Both the position numbers and the translations under genes were made by a program. A DNA stretch of 64,000 bases from Ornithodoros turicata (Eukaryota; Arthropoda; Arachnida; Ixodida; Argasidae), in contig NC_088201.1 of NCBI RefSeq assembly GCF_037126465.1, positions 19,328,550-19,392,549 on the forward strand, given 5' to 3'. The notes beneath the pieces are model-generated. The model ran no database searches. It was given only the letters and a program-made list of their open reading frames with translations, and had not been told where the DNA came from. Positions 24,046-36,290 of this stretch are shown here, one piece after another (within the stretch, counting starts at the first letter, position 1; every line of letters starts with the position of its first letter).

Positions 24046-25964
24046 TGTTCTTTAGCAATTTGCAACGTTAAGGTCAGGAAGGATGTACAGCATAGAAATT
24101 CTAATATAGGGGCATGTCCTCTTTGGTGAAGCATGCATCACTTTAGTTGGTCCACGTGTGTTACCCGCTGGCGTCAAGAGTAATGCATTTGCACCAGTTA
24201 AGAATTCTCGTTAAATGCTCGTCAACGTTGCAGAAATTTGTCATTCAAAAAGCTACTGGATGACTACCACATACGAGCCGTTTTAACATTTTATCGTAAA
24301 ATCGCCCAAATTTAGCCATGTTCGGTGTTGAGATGGCACTTATCGTGCAAGGTTTCGTCGGCAGATGGGGCGAGCATCGATGACAGTTGCGCAGATTGTG
24401 GCTGGTTGCTTGCGCTCCCGCTTGCCACACGGCCGCGACAATCAGAATGCGAGAGTTAGAGAGGAAAGCATAGATACGAGGCGTACCGCAAGTGAACGCA
24501 CAAACAGAATCGTCGTTCACTTGAGGGAGAAAACGAAAAAAAAAAAAAAACGAAGAAGAAGCAGCTGTGGGAGCACCGTTCTCACGCAGAGACATGAAGT
24601 GCGCCCGAAGGGCATGCTTCACCATTTTCATTTCTCTGTCAGGTTGATTCACAAACTCGTACGGCCTCCAGTTATTGAACAAAAGCGACGAATCGTGGAA
24701 ATTAGACATCCATTAATTCTTTAAACGGTCCCTCGATTTCATGCTCCGTATTTCTTGAGTGGCAAAAAAATTGACAAAATTCTCTCATAAAAATCATAAA
24801 TCGATAATCGTAATCACAAAACTTTTTAAATGGTGCGGCAGAATGTTCGACCAACGTGTTGGCTTAGTAGTTAGCTTCAATGTCGACTCTGTCGCCACCT
24901 AGAAGTAGGAATGGACAATATCACGCGTGAAACGGCGGATCAATATTTGAGGCATTCCAACGAACATAATTCCACAAAATAACAGGGTTTATTGACCGGT
25001 CTTAAAAATAACAACGGAGCTTTTAATCGTTATAATTTTGATGATGATGAGACTATGAGCACAGCGCTGTAGCGACCATGAGAACAGAACATGCCGAGAA
25101 CATTCCTCGCGGATTTCATGATGTCATCTTTGTGACCACACAAAAGGTGAAATCAAGGTTTAGGGAATGCAGTACGCTTGAGCTTGAACCTTCCTACATA
25201 TTTGCCGCAGCCCTCTACCGGTGGTTGCGCGAAGCATCATCTGCAACCCGCCCCGCCATATCAAAATTTTGAGCGTGTCCTGATTTGTTCTACGAGAAGT
25301 CAGTAATAACGCGTTATTAGTGGTCACAAAAAATTTATTGGAAGTATCTAAAGCTAATTACATTAACGCTTATGATGTGGCGGTAAATTTGATGCACGGC
25401 CTCAGCGACAGCCATCTAGTGACGGTTGTGCAAAACAGCACTGAAACGGCCACGGAAACGGCCAACGGTACGTTAGAATTCAGGGAGTATTTCGATCAGT
25501 TTGAGACAAACTAGACATGGTCCTGTGTTATTGCAAGAGGAACAGCTATCGCCAAAATGTTTCAAATTAATTTAAAGTTCGGGGGTGGGGAAGGGGAGCC
25601 ACTAACGTTACGGCGCCAAATTTGAAATTCTGCGCCACTATGAACTCATGCATGGCTGATCTGCCAGCGAAGTTGAATTTACGCGCGTTTGCAACTGCAT
25701 AGTTGACTGTTATCTAATATGAGTGGTGGTCACTGAAGGAACTCCAGCAACTGTGCAAATGCTCTCGTGCTTTATTTTAATTTGTTTTCATGGTTCGTCG
25801 CCAAAAAATAAAAATAAAATGTAACATCAAAATTAGAACTCTGCATAAGTAGCCGGATGAAAGTATCATGTAGACGAATTCTAAAATGAAAGTCGCGACA
25901 AAAAAATAATAACGCGAACGTGGAAAAGACACAGAGTGTAATCAATATAAAATGCACAATCGGT

Positions 25965-26235
25965 GATGGCATCAGTATATGGTTTAGAAACACACGTTTG
26001 CCATCTAGAATACCTATACAACTTTGTAGGACGTGGGAATTCTCGATTGGCTGTTTCACACAGAAGAGCTCTTCATTGGCTAAGAGCATGGCACGTGATC
26101 CTACAGAGAAGCCGTTTTCATTTGCACATTCCGCGACTCACATTGTGCTTCTAGAGGAGGGATACGTCGTTTGCGGCGTGGATGTCGCTCATTGGTTGAA
26201 CCAGTGGAACAGGAGTCGAGATTATTTCGGTATTT
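25965..26235 (+). promoter_or_regulatory. array module, unit E
   Basis: CCATCTAGA at 26001, CGTGG at 26032-26036, nine bases, ATTGG at 26046-26050; then CATTGGCTAAG, GGCACGTGATCC, TCTAGAGGAGGGATACG and TCATTGGTTGAA. GATGGGGCGAGCATCG follows at 26545. Confidence 0.5.
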
Positions 26236-27439
26236 TTTCGTCATTTAGGCAGGATGACACGCCCTCTGTCGCGTAAAAACTAGAAGTGATCAAGAATATA
26301 CAAATTGCGAAACAGAGTCCATTATGTTGGCTCAAGCTAGTGGTTCATATTTTTGTTCCACGTGGGTTACCGGGTTACCCCTTGCTGTCGAGGGTAAGGC
26401 ATTCGCAACGCGTATGAATTTTAAGTTTATGGTCCAAAGACTTTCCGGAAGAGAATGCTATCAAAAACGGTTCATGTATATTGTATTGCAAACTTTTTTT
26501 AGCTACACCCACGGTTGACAACATAGCGTTTCACCGCGCTGACAGATGGGGCGAGCATCGCGAACACTGATTCTCGTTCGACACGCTTTTACAGCTCACA
26601 GAAAAGAACAAGGATAGAAGTGCAAGGGTTCAAAATGAAGCAACGTAGTAAGTTAAATAAACGATCAATTGAGAAACGACAGAAGCTAGATTCCCTAAGA
26701 GCGTTTTGTTCGAATGTCTTCAAATTAATGCGTCATCTAACCACATGGTCATCTGTGTCCGAGAAAAGCGAACACAACCCAGAGAGGACCATCAAAGGCA
26801 AATTTCCCCAACATCAACAAATTTCAAGCTTCATTTCGCTGAGTAGCGAAAGCTTACACGCAGTCCAGACGCACATTTTTAAATCATCGTCAATTCTTTA
26901 ACCATGACGATATTTGCGCGGGAAATTTGAAGGAATGCGCTGTCGTCACCTAGAAGAAAAAATGCCAAGTGACTTGCGCTGTATCAATATTTTTGCAATG
27001 GTTTGATCGGTCTCGATCGAATTAATGTTAACGTTCAGTCACTAGTTAGTTTGGTAGAGTTTGGCAGAGTTTTAGAGCGTCGGTGATTGTTCAATGATGA
27101 TGATGATCATGGTATACCATGAAAACGCCGTATCTAAAGCATTAGAGAAAGGTTTATTTAGAATTTGAAGACACCGTTTTTTGTGAGCAGGCGTACAAGC
27201 AATGGTTGCAATAGATATGCAATTTGAAATGCATTTGTGGCATCCGTCTACCGGTAGTTGTGAGAAACCACATTTGCAAACAACAATTCCATCAAACGTC
27301 TTGAGGTTCGTTCCCGGTGGAGTTCATGACAAGGAGTTATGGAAAAAAAAAAAAAAAAACAGTGTGTAGTTTGAGTATGGCGGGCTAGAAGGACTGGTGT
27401 GCCAAGCGCCTAATCTAATGCATGGGGAGCGCGTGGTCA

Positions 27440-27594
27440 CGGCCGCGGACAAGATGGCGGCGTATTGCACGAGCTTTTGCGCTGTCGCTCGCAGCGCGCC
27501 ACGCGGAAAGTCACATTTTTGTGGGGCTCACAAACGCTCCTGTGTTGCGAGCCGACCACGTGCTGTTCCTGCAGCACAGATTCGCGCCGGCTGA
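27440..27594 (+). promoter_or_regulatory. YY1-type motif at a possible translation start
   Basis: AAGATGGCGGC at 27451-27461 is a textbook YY1 site that doubles as a start codon in good context (ATG 27454). The frame reads MAAYCTSFCAVARSAPRGK and stops at 27594. The surrounding 200 bp are GC-rich, unlike the neighbourhood. It could be the first exon of a housekeeping-type gene or a captured fragment of one. I see no downstream exons. Confidence 0.3.
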
Positions 27595-27942
27595 AAAGTT
27601 GTACAGCCCATCTGCGCCAAAAGTCGCGAGCGCTCGCGCAAGGTCTTCTCTTTGGTTGTTTATTTAGTTTTCATGTGCAAATATAGCACGTCCGGGATGT
27701 TGAACGATTGCTGCGTAAGGCATTCTATGAGTTGGCAATACAAAAAGGCATTCTGTGAGATGAGACGCACTAAAGCAAATATTCCGTTGCCGCAGTAACA
27801 ACACTGTAAACTGTTAATAACAGTTTAAACAGATAAAAAAAATTTGGCGAATGCCCAATATGGGTCGGCTAGCTACCAATGCATACACTCGTAGACATTG
27901 ATTAATAAACACCCCCTGGCATGGGCTAGGATTTTCTCCAGG

Positions 27943-28015
27943 GGGGGGGGGGGCAAACCAATGCTGACCAAGGTGGTTGTGGGTGGTGGTGGTGGTGGTG
28001 GGGGTCGTTATGGTT
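27943..28015. repeat. G-run and (GGT)n microsatellite
   Basis: A run of G at about 27941-27953 followed by TGGTGGTGG repeats near 27975-28000. Potential G-quadruplex-forming sequence on the + strand. Confidence 0.7.
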
Positions 28016-28245
28016 GCCGCGAGTGCAGGGCGGGTGTGGAGGCGTTCGGGCTGGTGCTCAAGGTACGGGATGTTCCTCTAGTTATGGGTGTCGAATGCGC
28101 CAGCAACTACATTGTTTTGGCTCAGCAACCCTATGCTTCGGAATTTTTACGTTTTGCCGTTTCTCGGCAACGCAATCCGTGCAACCGTGCATTCGTTGTC
28201 CGTGCAAAGGCTCGCTCCTCTCGTGACCCTCTCTGGTGAGTTGAA

Positions 28246-29717
28246 GGAAGTACAGCTCGAAGCGGAGTTAACTGGAACGCTACTTCGACCGCTGAATCGG
28301 GAAGAGAATCACCCTAGCGGCGCTTAGGAGAAATAAAGGGAAACAATGTTTCCACTGTCCTACTTATGGCTAATTCGGTGGTCATTTAATTACAACACTG
28401 CCTAGCGCTCGGAAATTGCCAGGTCGGCTCCGGAGCTGGATAATGTGACAGTTGCCACCCGAACAATAGTTCCAGGGATCTCGCGGTTTTAGGATCAGGA
28501 TCAGGTTCGCCTCATCTCTTTTGAATCAAGGCAGAGTTCGTACACTTGAATCACGCTAGGGCCATCGCGGTCGCCTGTCTTCGAGTTCCGTCGTCTGCTA
28601 AATAACGTGAACTTCGACGTGCGGTCCAATGAGAGCACTCGCCACCGTTGCAGTGCGGATTTGACGACACCGGATATAATTGGGCAACCCGCTGCTTGAT
28701 CGTTTCGAGACCGGACGAAAAAAGTAATAGCTGGGAAATTCCGGGCGCACGGAAAATGTCACGCGAACATGCAAGACAGCTTGACTGCTCGGGATCTGGC
28801 AAAAAAATAAAAAAAGTGGCTACCAAATGACCACCACTGGCCATGATGCTGCGAGGGTGTACGCCTTGGCATGAGTTGTTGAACCGGCATTATTCTCAAG
28901 GGTGGTTATCATCGCGATGTTTGTTTGGGTTTGAGACGATTATGTAAAGGTACCCAATCAGCACCACATGTACTGAAAGTCGAGTGCAATAGGGGTGGAC
29001 GGATAGGTGGAAGGCCTTGAACAGACTCGTGAAGCTAAAGAGCGCTGATAAGACACATACCGACCACCCCCATTGCACTCGACTTTCAGTGCATTGTGTT
29101 GCTGGGGTATATGCTGGCCGATATCACGCAGATACGATGCTGTTATCTCATTGATACGCGCAAAGGTGAACAGCAACCCCAATAAATTTTCCAGTAGACC
29201 CCGTGCATCCTCGTTTGTTTTATCACAAATCTGAAAATGCCCCACTGAGCGAACGCGACCACTTTCGCGTGTATCAATGAGATAAAGGTATTGTATCCGT
29301 GCGATATCGGTCGGCATACACCTTCACATAATCGCCAAAAACACAAACAAACATCGCGACGATAACCACAGCTAAGGGCAATGCCGAGTCAATAGAGAGT
29401 TTTAGCAGATCGTTGATAACGTGGCTAGCGTCGAACCGTATCAACCGGAACCAATCAGTGGACAAGATTCTGAGTCACGCACCACTGCGATTGGTTCCGC
29501 TAGGCGCACGATAACTTAATCAACGGTATACTAAAACTCACTAATAGCTCATGGCAAGGCTTAAACCTCCACAGCAACACAGCAACAGTGGGACAGTCGG
29601 AACACTATTTGCCTTTATTTCTCGTAAGAGCTGCTAGGGTTGCTCTCTCCCCGAGTTTAGCTCCGCCAGTCGAAGTGGCGTTCCAGTTAACTCTGCCTCG
29701 AGCTGTACATCAGATTC
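28246..29717. repeat. nested inverted repeat (cloverleaf-like foldback)
   Basis: Outer arms 28250-28369 and 29586-29712 are inverted copies, roughly 80% by eye, each with AGAAATAAAGG. Inside, 28881-28950 pairs with 29322-29388, enclosing two smaller inverted pairs: 28971-28999 with 29064-29090, and 29110-29161 with about 29268-29318. The order is O-A-B-B'-C-C'-A'-O'. The outer arms, with their AATAAA, could be two LTR-like sequences in opposite orientation. No coding sequence recognised. Confidence 0.6.
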
Positions 29718-30743
29718 CCGCATACTTGCGAACCGCTCACCCTTCCTCCTCTCCCTGTTAAACGGTAGACGCGTGTCCTTTGAAGTATCCCGCTTTCGGT
29801 GGTTCTGGGCGCTTGGATGAAAAGATCATTTGGAGGATATGGGTCACTGCCACCCGCATGCCCAGATCAACCGAAAGCCCAGAACCTACGAATATTATTT
29901 TGGAGGAAATGAGCTTTTGGTTGAATTGGGACGTCGGTGGTAATGGGCGTTTGGAGGATATGATCTGCGACCCCCGCTGTCTGGCGAATTAGATATCGAC
30001 GTTCCCACGACAGGATTGATCTGGTGTGTCCTTGGGGGCCGGAATCGTCATAACAATTCGAGACGGACATAGCGTCTGAAGAGACAATCGACAAGGAGGC
30101 TAAACCTTGAGGAATACTGGATAATGCGTACTCAGGAAAATAGATATCCTCAGTCAACATAATGTACAGCAGGCCATGCCAGTCAACTGTAACTGCCTAC
30201 ATGAAAAGCCAGTCATATTAACGATGAACAGAAAGTTCGTTACGCACTGCACCAAGCTAACCACGTAAAAACGGGCCTCCACGGGTGCCCTTAGGGCGAA
30301 GTTGCGGGTGGTTTGGGAATACGGCCCATAGGGGTGCTATGTGCGAGCATTTTTTTCGGTCCTCATAAACTGTCTTTTGTAAGCGTCGCTTAATACTTCA
30401 AAGGGTCCTCAACTTTGAATTGCCACTCAACCATGACTCCCAAACGCTGGTGAACGTTGAGGAGTTCATGCTACATCACTGATATCAAAATGATATCAAA
30501 AATGCCTCAAGTATGTATATGTAAACCGATCACAGGGTTTGAGCCCCGTACGACTTTCCCCTGTTGCACTCGAAGAGGTTGCGTTTGACAATATCGTTTC
30601 CGAAACCGCACTTGTCAGGGCATATACAGCCTAACCATGCTGCTTAACCATGAAACCGTAGAGGCGCAGCTTATTTCATTGCACTGTGGTTAAAGGCCAC
30701 AGGCAGTTCGTGTAGCTTTTCGCAGTCAATTGCTATTAAAAGT

Positions 30744-30850
30744 TGAAAGATGAAAGTCACTGAAAGGGTTAGCCAGCTGTAGGATTCGAACCCACATCTT
30801 CTAAATTACCGGTTCTGGATTCCAGCCTCAGAACATCAGTTCTCTCATGC
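30744..30850 (-). mobile_element. tRNA-derived SINE fragment, family 1
   Basis: On the - strand it carries a Pol III B box (GGGTTCGAATCC, 30782-30793) followed by CTACAGCTGGCTAACC and GACTTTCATC. The other end carries the family's 5' block with CTGATGTTCTGAGGCTGG. It is shorter than the 171-bp copy at 63576, with an internal deletion. Confidence 0.65.
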
Positions 30851-32382
30851 TATTAAGAGTATTCGTCGCGGAGAGAAGAAGCTCTCTTCCGCAACTTTGA
30901 ATATGCTACTGAATATACTAAAACAATATCTGAAACAGTGCAGTAACCTGTATGAGTAACAAACACACGATCTGTACTGTCACTGGGCGCATTAGGCCAG
31001 GACAGAATGCTTGTTATTCTTCGTCACCCTCAATCTCCTTTGATGGGGAAATCAAATCGTGCCTTTTTGTGACCAGCTCTACACGAACCGTCTCCTTTCG
31101 TACGCTTTGAGATGTACTGCACGGGACGCGTTTCATTACCCAGTAGTTTGACGGCTCGCATTGGTTTCGTCATCCACCAATATGCTCTACCAAAACTGTG
31201 TTCGTAACAGGCAATAATATGCCTCATGATGACTTTTTATTTGGGATACGCACCTTTGCCTCAGCTGCCCAATGCAAGACCGCCCATCACAGTACACATC
31301 GATACTAACTCACTTAATTGATACGGCGCATATTTTTTTATGTGTAAAAAGCCGTGCGGCAGTCTAAAGTTTCTGTTTGTGTGCTTCACCAGTCGTGCAA
31401 ATGATGTTCGCACATTACCGTTTCTGCTTATGTTTGCCATATACATGTTGAAGGAAACACGATTTGTCTTTGAGAGTGCATTTGTCGCAGCTGCCAAGAC
31501 CGACAGCACGTGCGTATAAGACAGCTATGAGCACGCGCACGCTTCGCTTTTATTTATTTTGTATTTTCGGTAGATTCCATCTATTTTTCTCATGCGCTGC
31601 ACTCCGGAGCGCGCTCAGATGCTGTTCACATACCCTATCACGTGAGGGTGAGGGCGCCGTAAACGACAGCGCAAGCAGCACGTGGTAGCCACCTGTCGGC
31701 AGGCCCATCGTCCCGACCCGACTTCATCCTTCGCTCAGCACACCATTCATTCTAGCCCGCCATAGTTTGAGGAACCATGCTAATTCTTTGGCGGTAACTT
31801 TGAAAAAGCAAAGGGGCGAGAGCCACCTGGTGGCGACGTTGAAAGGGTGCATTGGAATTTTAGGCATATTTTGATCGGCTGGAGGCGAATTTGACACAGA
31901 TTTACCAAACTGTTAGGAAAGCAAGAATGTACGCCAAGTGTTTCGAGGCTCATTGAACGTTTGACGATGGTGATGATGTTACGCGCGCCAAACACGAAAA
32001 TCATTGGGGCCGCATCGTGATTATGTGGCACAAACCTTCGCTGATCCGTCAGTCACCAAACTTGAATTTACGCGCGCGCGTAGCACGCCGCCGTGCGCCG
32101 TTATGTGTGATGTTTGGAAAATGTTTTTCTGTTGTAAAGGTGAAAGAACACTAGCAGTTCACTCCAGATATTTATTTGTTCTTGTTCCACAAAAAAATCG
32201 AGTGGGACGAAACAAAAGTCGAGCGTTCTTAACATTATGCAAATGTCGAAAATGTGAACGCTTCCGAAATCGTAAATACAGAACATTCTAGAGGCAAATC
32301 GTTACCATAAAGGTTACTATTATATTTAATAACGTAATCGTGACGATGGACACATCGACAGTCAGATCGGGCCGCACAATCG

Positions 32383-32660
32383 GTAATGGCACCACTACGT
32401 CGTTTACGCAAACGGGTTTCACCTCTAGAATGTCTGCATAGCGTTCAGAGACGTGGTGATTCTCGATTGGCTGCTACGCATGCGTCTGCTGCTGATTGGC
32501 TCAAAGGATGACACGTGGGAACACAGGAGGATCCCATTCAGCTTGCACGTAACGTGCACAAGGTGCTGCGTCTAGAGGAGGGATACGTCGCTTGCGGCGC
32601 GGCGATCATTCATTGGTGGGACTGGCGATGCATGAGGACGGGGCTATTTGGTTATCTTTG
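32383..32660 (+). promoter_or_regulatory. array module, unit F
   Basis: ACCTCTAGA at 32421, CGTGG at 32452-32456, nine bases, ATTGG at 32466-32470; then GCTGATTGG, ACACGTGG, TCTAGAGGAGGGATACG, GGCGCGGCG and TTCATTGGTGGG. GATGGGGCGAGCATCG follows at 32942. Confidence 0.5.
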
Positions 32661-33164
32661 CTTAATTTAAGCTTCGTGGTATCGATATACCAGATAATTT
32701 TGCGCTCAGAAATTCTAACGGGAAAATCTATCGTGTTAGCCCCATCATTCAACTGGTCCACGTGATTTACCCGCTGGCATCGAGGGTAATGCATTTGCAC
32801 CAGTTAAATATTCCCATTTAATGTGCACTTACTTCAAAACAGAGCTTCGTTTAAAAAGTTACAGGCTAGCTACTTGTACAAAATGCAAAGAAACGTAGCC
32901 ACGTTCATTATTGACAGCATGGTTACAACACCGTGTCGACAGATGGGGCGAGCATCGGTGACGCTTGCGCTCTCGCTCGCCACAGGGCCGGTAGAAACCG
33001 AAACCGAACCGTACAGGAATGATGGGTCAAAAACGTGGGTCATCGCAGCATGCTGCTATGATCGTGAGCAACGCAACAGCGTTCGGTCCATAGATAGATG
33101 GCGGACAGAGTTTGCACGCCTGCGGTTTCTTTACACGACAAAGAGGAAACTAGATGTCGATTTG

Positions 33165-35235
33165 CTTTTCTCGCTTGACTCGGGCGTTTGAACGGAATGC
33201 ATCTTCTGGATCAGTTTGGGTTAGATTCATCCATACAAAACCCATAAAGAGAAAGCAACTGCTGAAGAAGAATAGAAGAAAAGAAAACATGTTGGCAACG
33301 GTAGAAACCATTGGATGCGCGCGTTAAAGACATGTAGTATTGTTTGCACTGTTTTGCTGCAAAATTAACACGTCGAATCACAAGCGTTGTTTCCCTGCAG
33401 TCATTCGGTTGAAGAGAAAACGAAATAAGAGCTCAATTGATTATGGCGTCCTTTCGAAATTTCTGGCTCTTTTTCGTTGAGCTTGCGATGAATTTTACAT
33501 AATTTTGTGACAGCACCAAAACTTGTCACAAAGTAATAGGCTTCGTAGAACGTTCGAGCATGATGATCTTTTGGCGCGTAGTATGAAAGTCTACACTGTC
33601 GCAATCTAGCGGTCGAAATCGAATTGTGTAGTGAAGTGCTTGGAACGCCATATCAATATTTTAGTCAGACATTCACAAGCACATGTCAAATTTAACAACA
33701 AGGTTTCGTAAATGGTTGTCAAAAATGAAGTCAGAGTTTTAAATCTTCACTGAGTGTTTGATGATGATGATGATGATGACGATGATGCTAGGGCATTCGC
33801 CCTCTAGCGGTCATAAGAATTATTTTTGGAAAACGGTGTCGTTTTAAGTTTTCTTGACAATTCGGGGACACCGTTTTTCCATTCCTTTTGTCTCCCGTTA
33901 CAACAGCAGTGTCTTTCCGGACGATTATTATATTATTTGCCAACTCTTAAATATTCGCGGTATTCATCTACCCGTAGTTCTGCGAAGCCACATATTTTAA
34001 GCACATTCTAGTCAACTTGAGATAAATCTAATCGGGCTTCGTGATCCGTTACGAAAGCAACAATTTGCGCCAAATATTTCGACATCCATTGAAACTTTGA
34101 CGATGATGATAATATTATGGCGCTAAATTCGAAAATTTGCTCGCCAACCTAAAAAAAGAGCATCAACATTGGCTGATCTGCCACAATAGGTCGCCCATGC
34201 TTTTCCCGCTTGACTCGGGTGTTTGAAATCAATGCATCTTCTGGATTAGTTTGAGCACGGTCCGTGGTTTGAGTGAGAGAAAAGCGAACGTTCATCCATA
34301 CAAAACCCATAAAGAGAAAGCAACTGCTGAAGAAGAATAGAAGAAAAGAAAACATGTTGGCAACGGTAGAAACAATTGGATGCGCGCGTTAAGGGCATGT
34401 ATTATTGTTTACACTGTTTCGCTGCAAAATTAACACGTTGAATTACAAGCGTTATTTGCCCTGCAGTCATTCGGTTGAAGAGGAAACGAAATAAGAGCTC
34501 AATTGGTTATTGCGTCCCTTCGAAATTTCTTGCTCTTTTTCGTTGAGCTTGCGATGAATTTTACATAATTTTGTGACAGCACAAAACTTGTCACAAAGTA
34601 ATAGGCTTCTAGAACGTTCGGCCATGACGATGTTCTGGCGCGTAGTATGAAAGTCTACGCTGTCGCCATCTAGCGGTCTGAATGTGTAGTGAAGTGCTTG
34701 GAACGCCATATCAATATTTTAGTAAGGTATTCACAAGCACATGCCAAATTCAACAACAAGGTTTCGTAAATGATCGACAAAAATGAAGTCAGAGTTTTAA
34801 ATCTTCACTGTGTTTGATGATGATGACGATGATGCTAGGGCATTCGCCGTCTAGCGGCCATAAGAATTATTTTTGGAAAACGATGTCGTTTTAAGTTTTC
34901 TTGAGAATTCGGGAACACCGTTTTTCCATTCATTTTGTCTCCTGTTACAACAGCAGTGTCTTTCCAGACGAATATTATATTATTTGCCAGCTCTTAAATA
35001 TTCGCGGTATTCATCTACCCGTAGTTCTGCAAAGCCACATATTTTAAGCACATTCTAGTCAACTTGAGATAAATCTAATCGGGCTTCGTGATCCGTTACG
35101 AAAGCAACAATTTTCGCCAAATATTTCGACATCCATTGAAACTTTGACGATGATGATAATGTTATGGCACTAAATTCGAAAATTCGTTCGCCAGCCTCAA
35201 AAAAGAGAAGCTGTGGATCAAAGAGCATTAAACAT
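33165..35235 (+). repeat. 1.04-kb tandem duplication in unit F
   Basis: Two direct copies, about 33165-34198 and 34199-35235, match over nearly their whole length and look well above 90% identical. The repeated joint is CGCTTGACTCGGGCGTTTGA / CGCTTGACTCGGGTGTTTGA. Each copy contains GATGATGATG microsatellite, a CCTCTAGCGG or CGTCTAGCGG site and a CGCCATCTAGCGG-like site. It is more recent than the array itself. Confidence 0.75.
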
Positions 35236-35495
35236 TGGCTGACCTGCCACAACAGGCTACCCTTGCGGGTAAAAGACATGATTGATATGCGCGACATTAG
35301 CATTCGCGATAAAACAAGAACGGGAGTTTCGATGGCGATTTGGTGGAACAAAATCTGAACTTTTCGACGTGTGTTCCGCAGCCATCTACCGGTGGTTGTG
35401 CTAGACAACATTTGGAAAGCGTTTCAAAGTTTCGAAAAGCGGTTTAACATATTAACCAAATGTCCATGATTATGATGTGTCGGCAAGCTCAAAGA

Positions 35496-35514
35496 ACCCC
35501 CCCCCCCCCCCCCA
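35496..35514. repeat. poly-C tract
   Basis: A run of about 17 C. Similar C-runs occur near 17500, 48580, 50125 and 50730-50830. Such runs are prone to length error. Confidence 0.7.
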
Positions 35515-36013
35515 AAGCATTATTTTAAAACATTCCTGTCTCCGTGTTTGAAGATCACACTGGCGGCCATCTAGCCGCAGGAGTTTCTGCTAAATATTTC
35601 AAGAGTGATTCAAAGTTCAGGGCTCATGGTAATATTATGGCGCGAAAATCGAAAGTTGGCGCGGCCACCTCCTCCAGCATGGCTCATAAATATCAGCTCG
35701 GCTGATCGGCCAGGCGACGTTCAATTTACGCGCGTTTTCTGCGCGCTGTGGCGTTAGTAATTGTGACTACTGTTCGCGACTGAAGCTCAGTCCCTCGTTG
35801 CAAATGCACAGTTTATCTTATTTACGCCGTGTTACCAAATCTCAGTTACGAAAAAAAGAAGAAAATGTTTGGTAAGACTAAATTAGAACGCGACATAAGT
35901 AACCAGAGCAGAACAGAACGAAACGTAGATAAATTTGTTTCATGAAAGTTCAAACGGGAATTAATAATGGAAGCACGGCACTGAGTACGATCAACCAAAG
36001 ATGCACAATCGGT

Positions 36014-36290
36014 GATGGCATCAGTACGCTGTATGCGAATACAGCTTTGCCTTCTAGTACACTTAGAACATAATTTAGGACGTGGTGAGTTCCGATTGGC
36101 TGTATGACACTCGGCAGCTGCTGATTGGCTAAGAGTAAGGCACGTGAGAGCACACAGGAGCAGTTTTAGTTTCCACACTCGGCGTTCGAGATTGTACATA
36201 TAGGAGAGAGATACGACGTTTGCGGCGCGGCGCTCACTCATTGGAGGATCCTTCAGAATATGGAGTCGAGGCTATTTCCCTTATTTACGG
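36014..36290 (+). promoter_or_regulatory. array module, unit G
   Basis: CCTTCTAGT at 36050, CGTGG at 36081-36085, nine bases, ATTGG at 36095-36099; then CTGATTGGCTAAG, GGCACGTGAG, AGGAGAGAGATACG, GGCGCGGCG and CTCATTGGAGGA. A weaker GGTGGAGCGAACATCG follows at 36594. Confidence 0.5.

Larger units (their letters stand above)
27388..31757. other. 4.4-kb insertion in unit E
   Basis: Compared with unit C, the array sequence breaks after ATGGCGGGCTAGA (27387) and resumes after the inverted form TTCTAGCCCGCCAT (31758). Inside lie a GC-rich promoter-like start (27.45 kb), a G-run and (GGT)n tract (27.94-28.0 kb), a nested inverted repeat (28.25-29.71 kb) and a SINE fragment (30.74 kb). The rest has no supported gene. 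Confidence 0.5.

Noticed and set aside
30782..30793. tRNA g-type T-arm / B box, also at 63612, 42940, 43410 and 60250
   Set aside because: No acceptor stem, D-arm or anticodon arm around them; they are internal promoters of SINEs, not tRNA genes.
33826..35058. Two 61-residue frames (33826 and 34873), 80-90% alike
   Set aside because: They are the same spot in the 1.04-kb tandem duplication; similarity follows from the duplication and there is no family or splice evidence.
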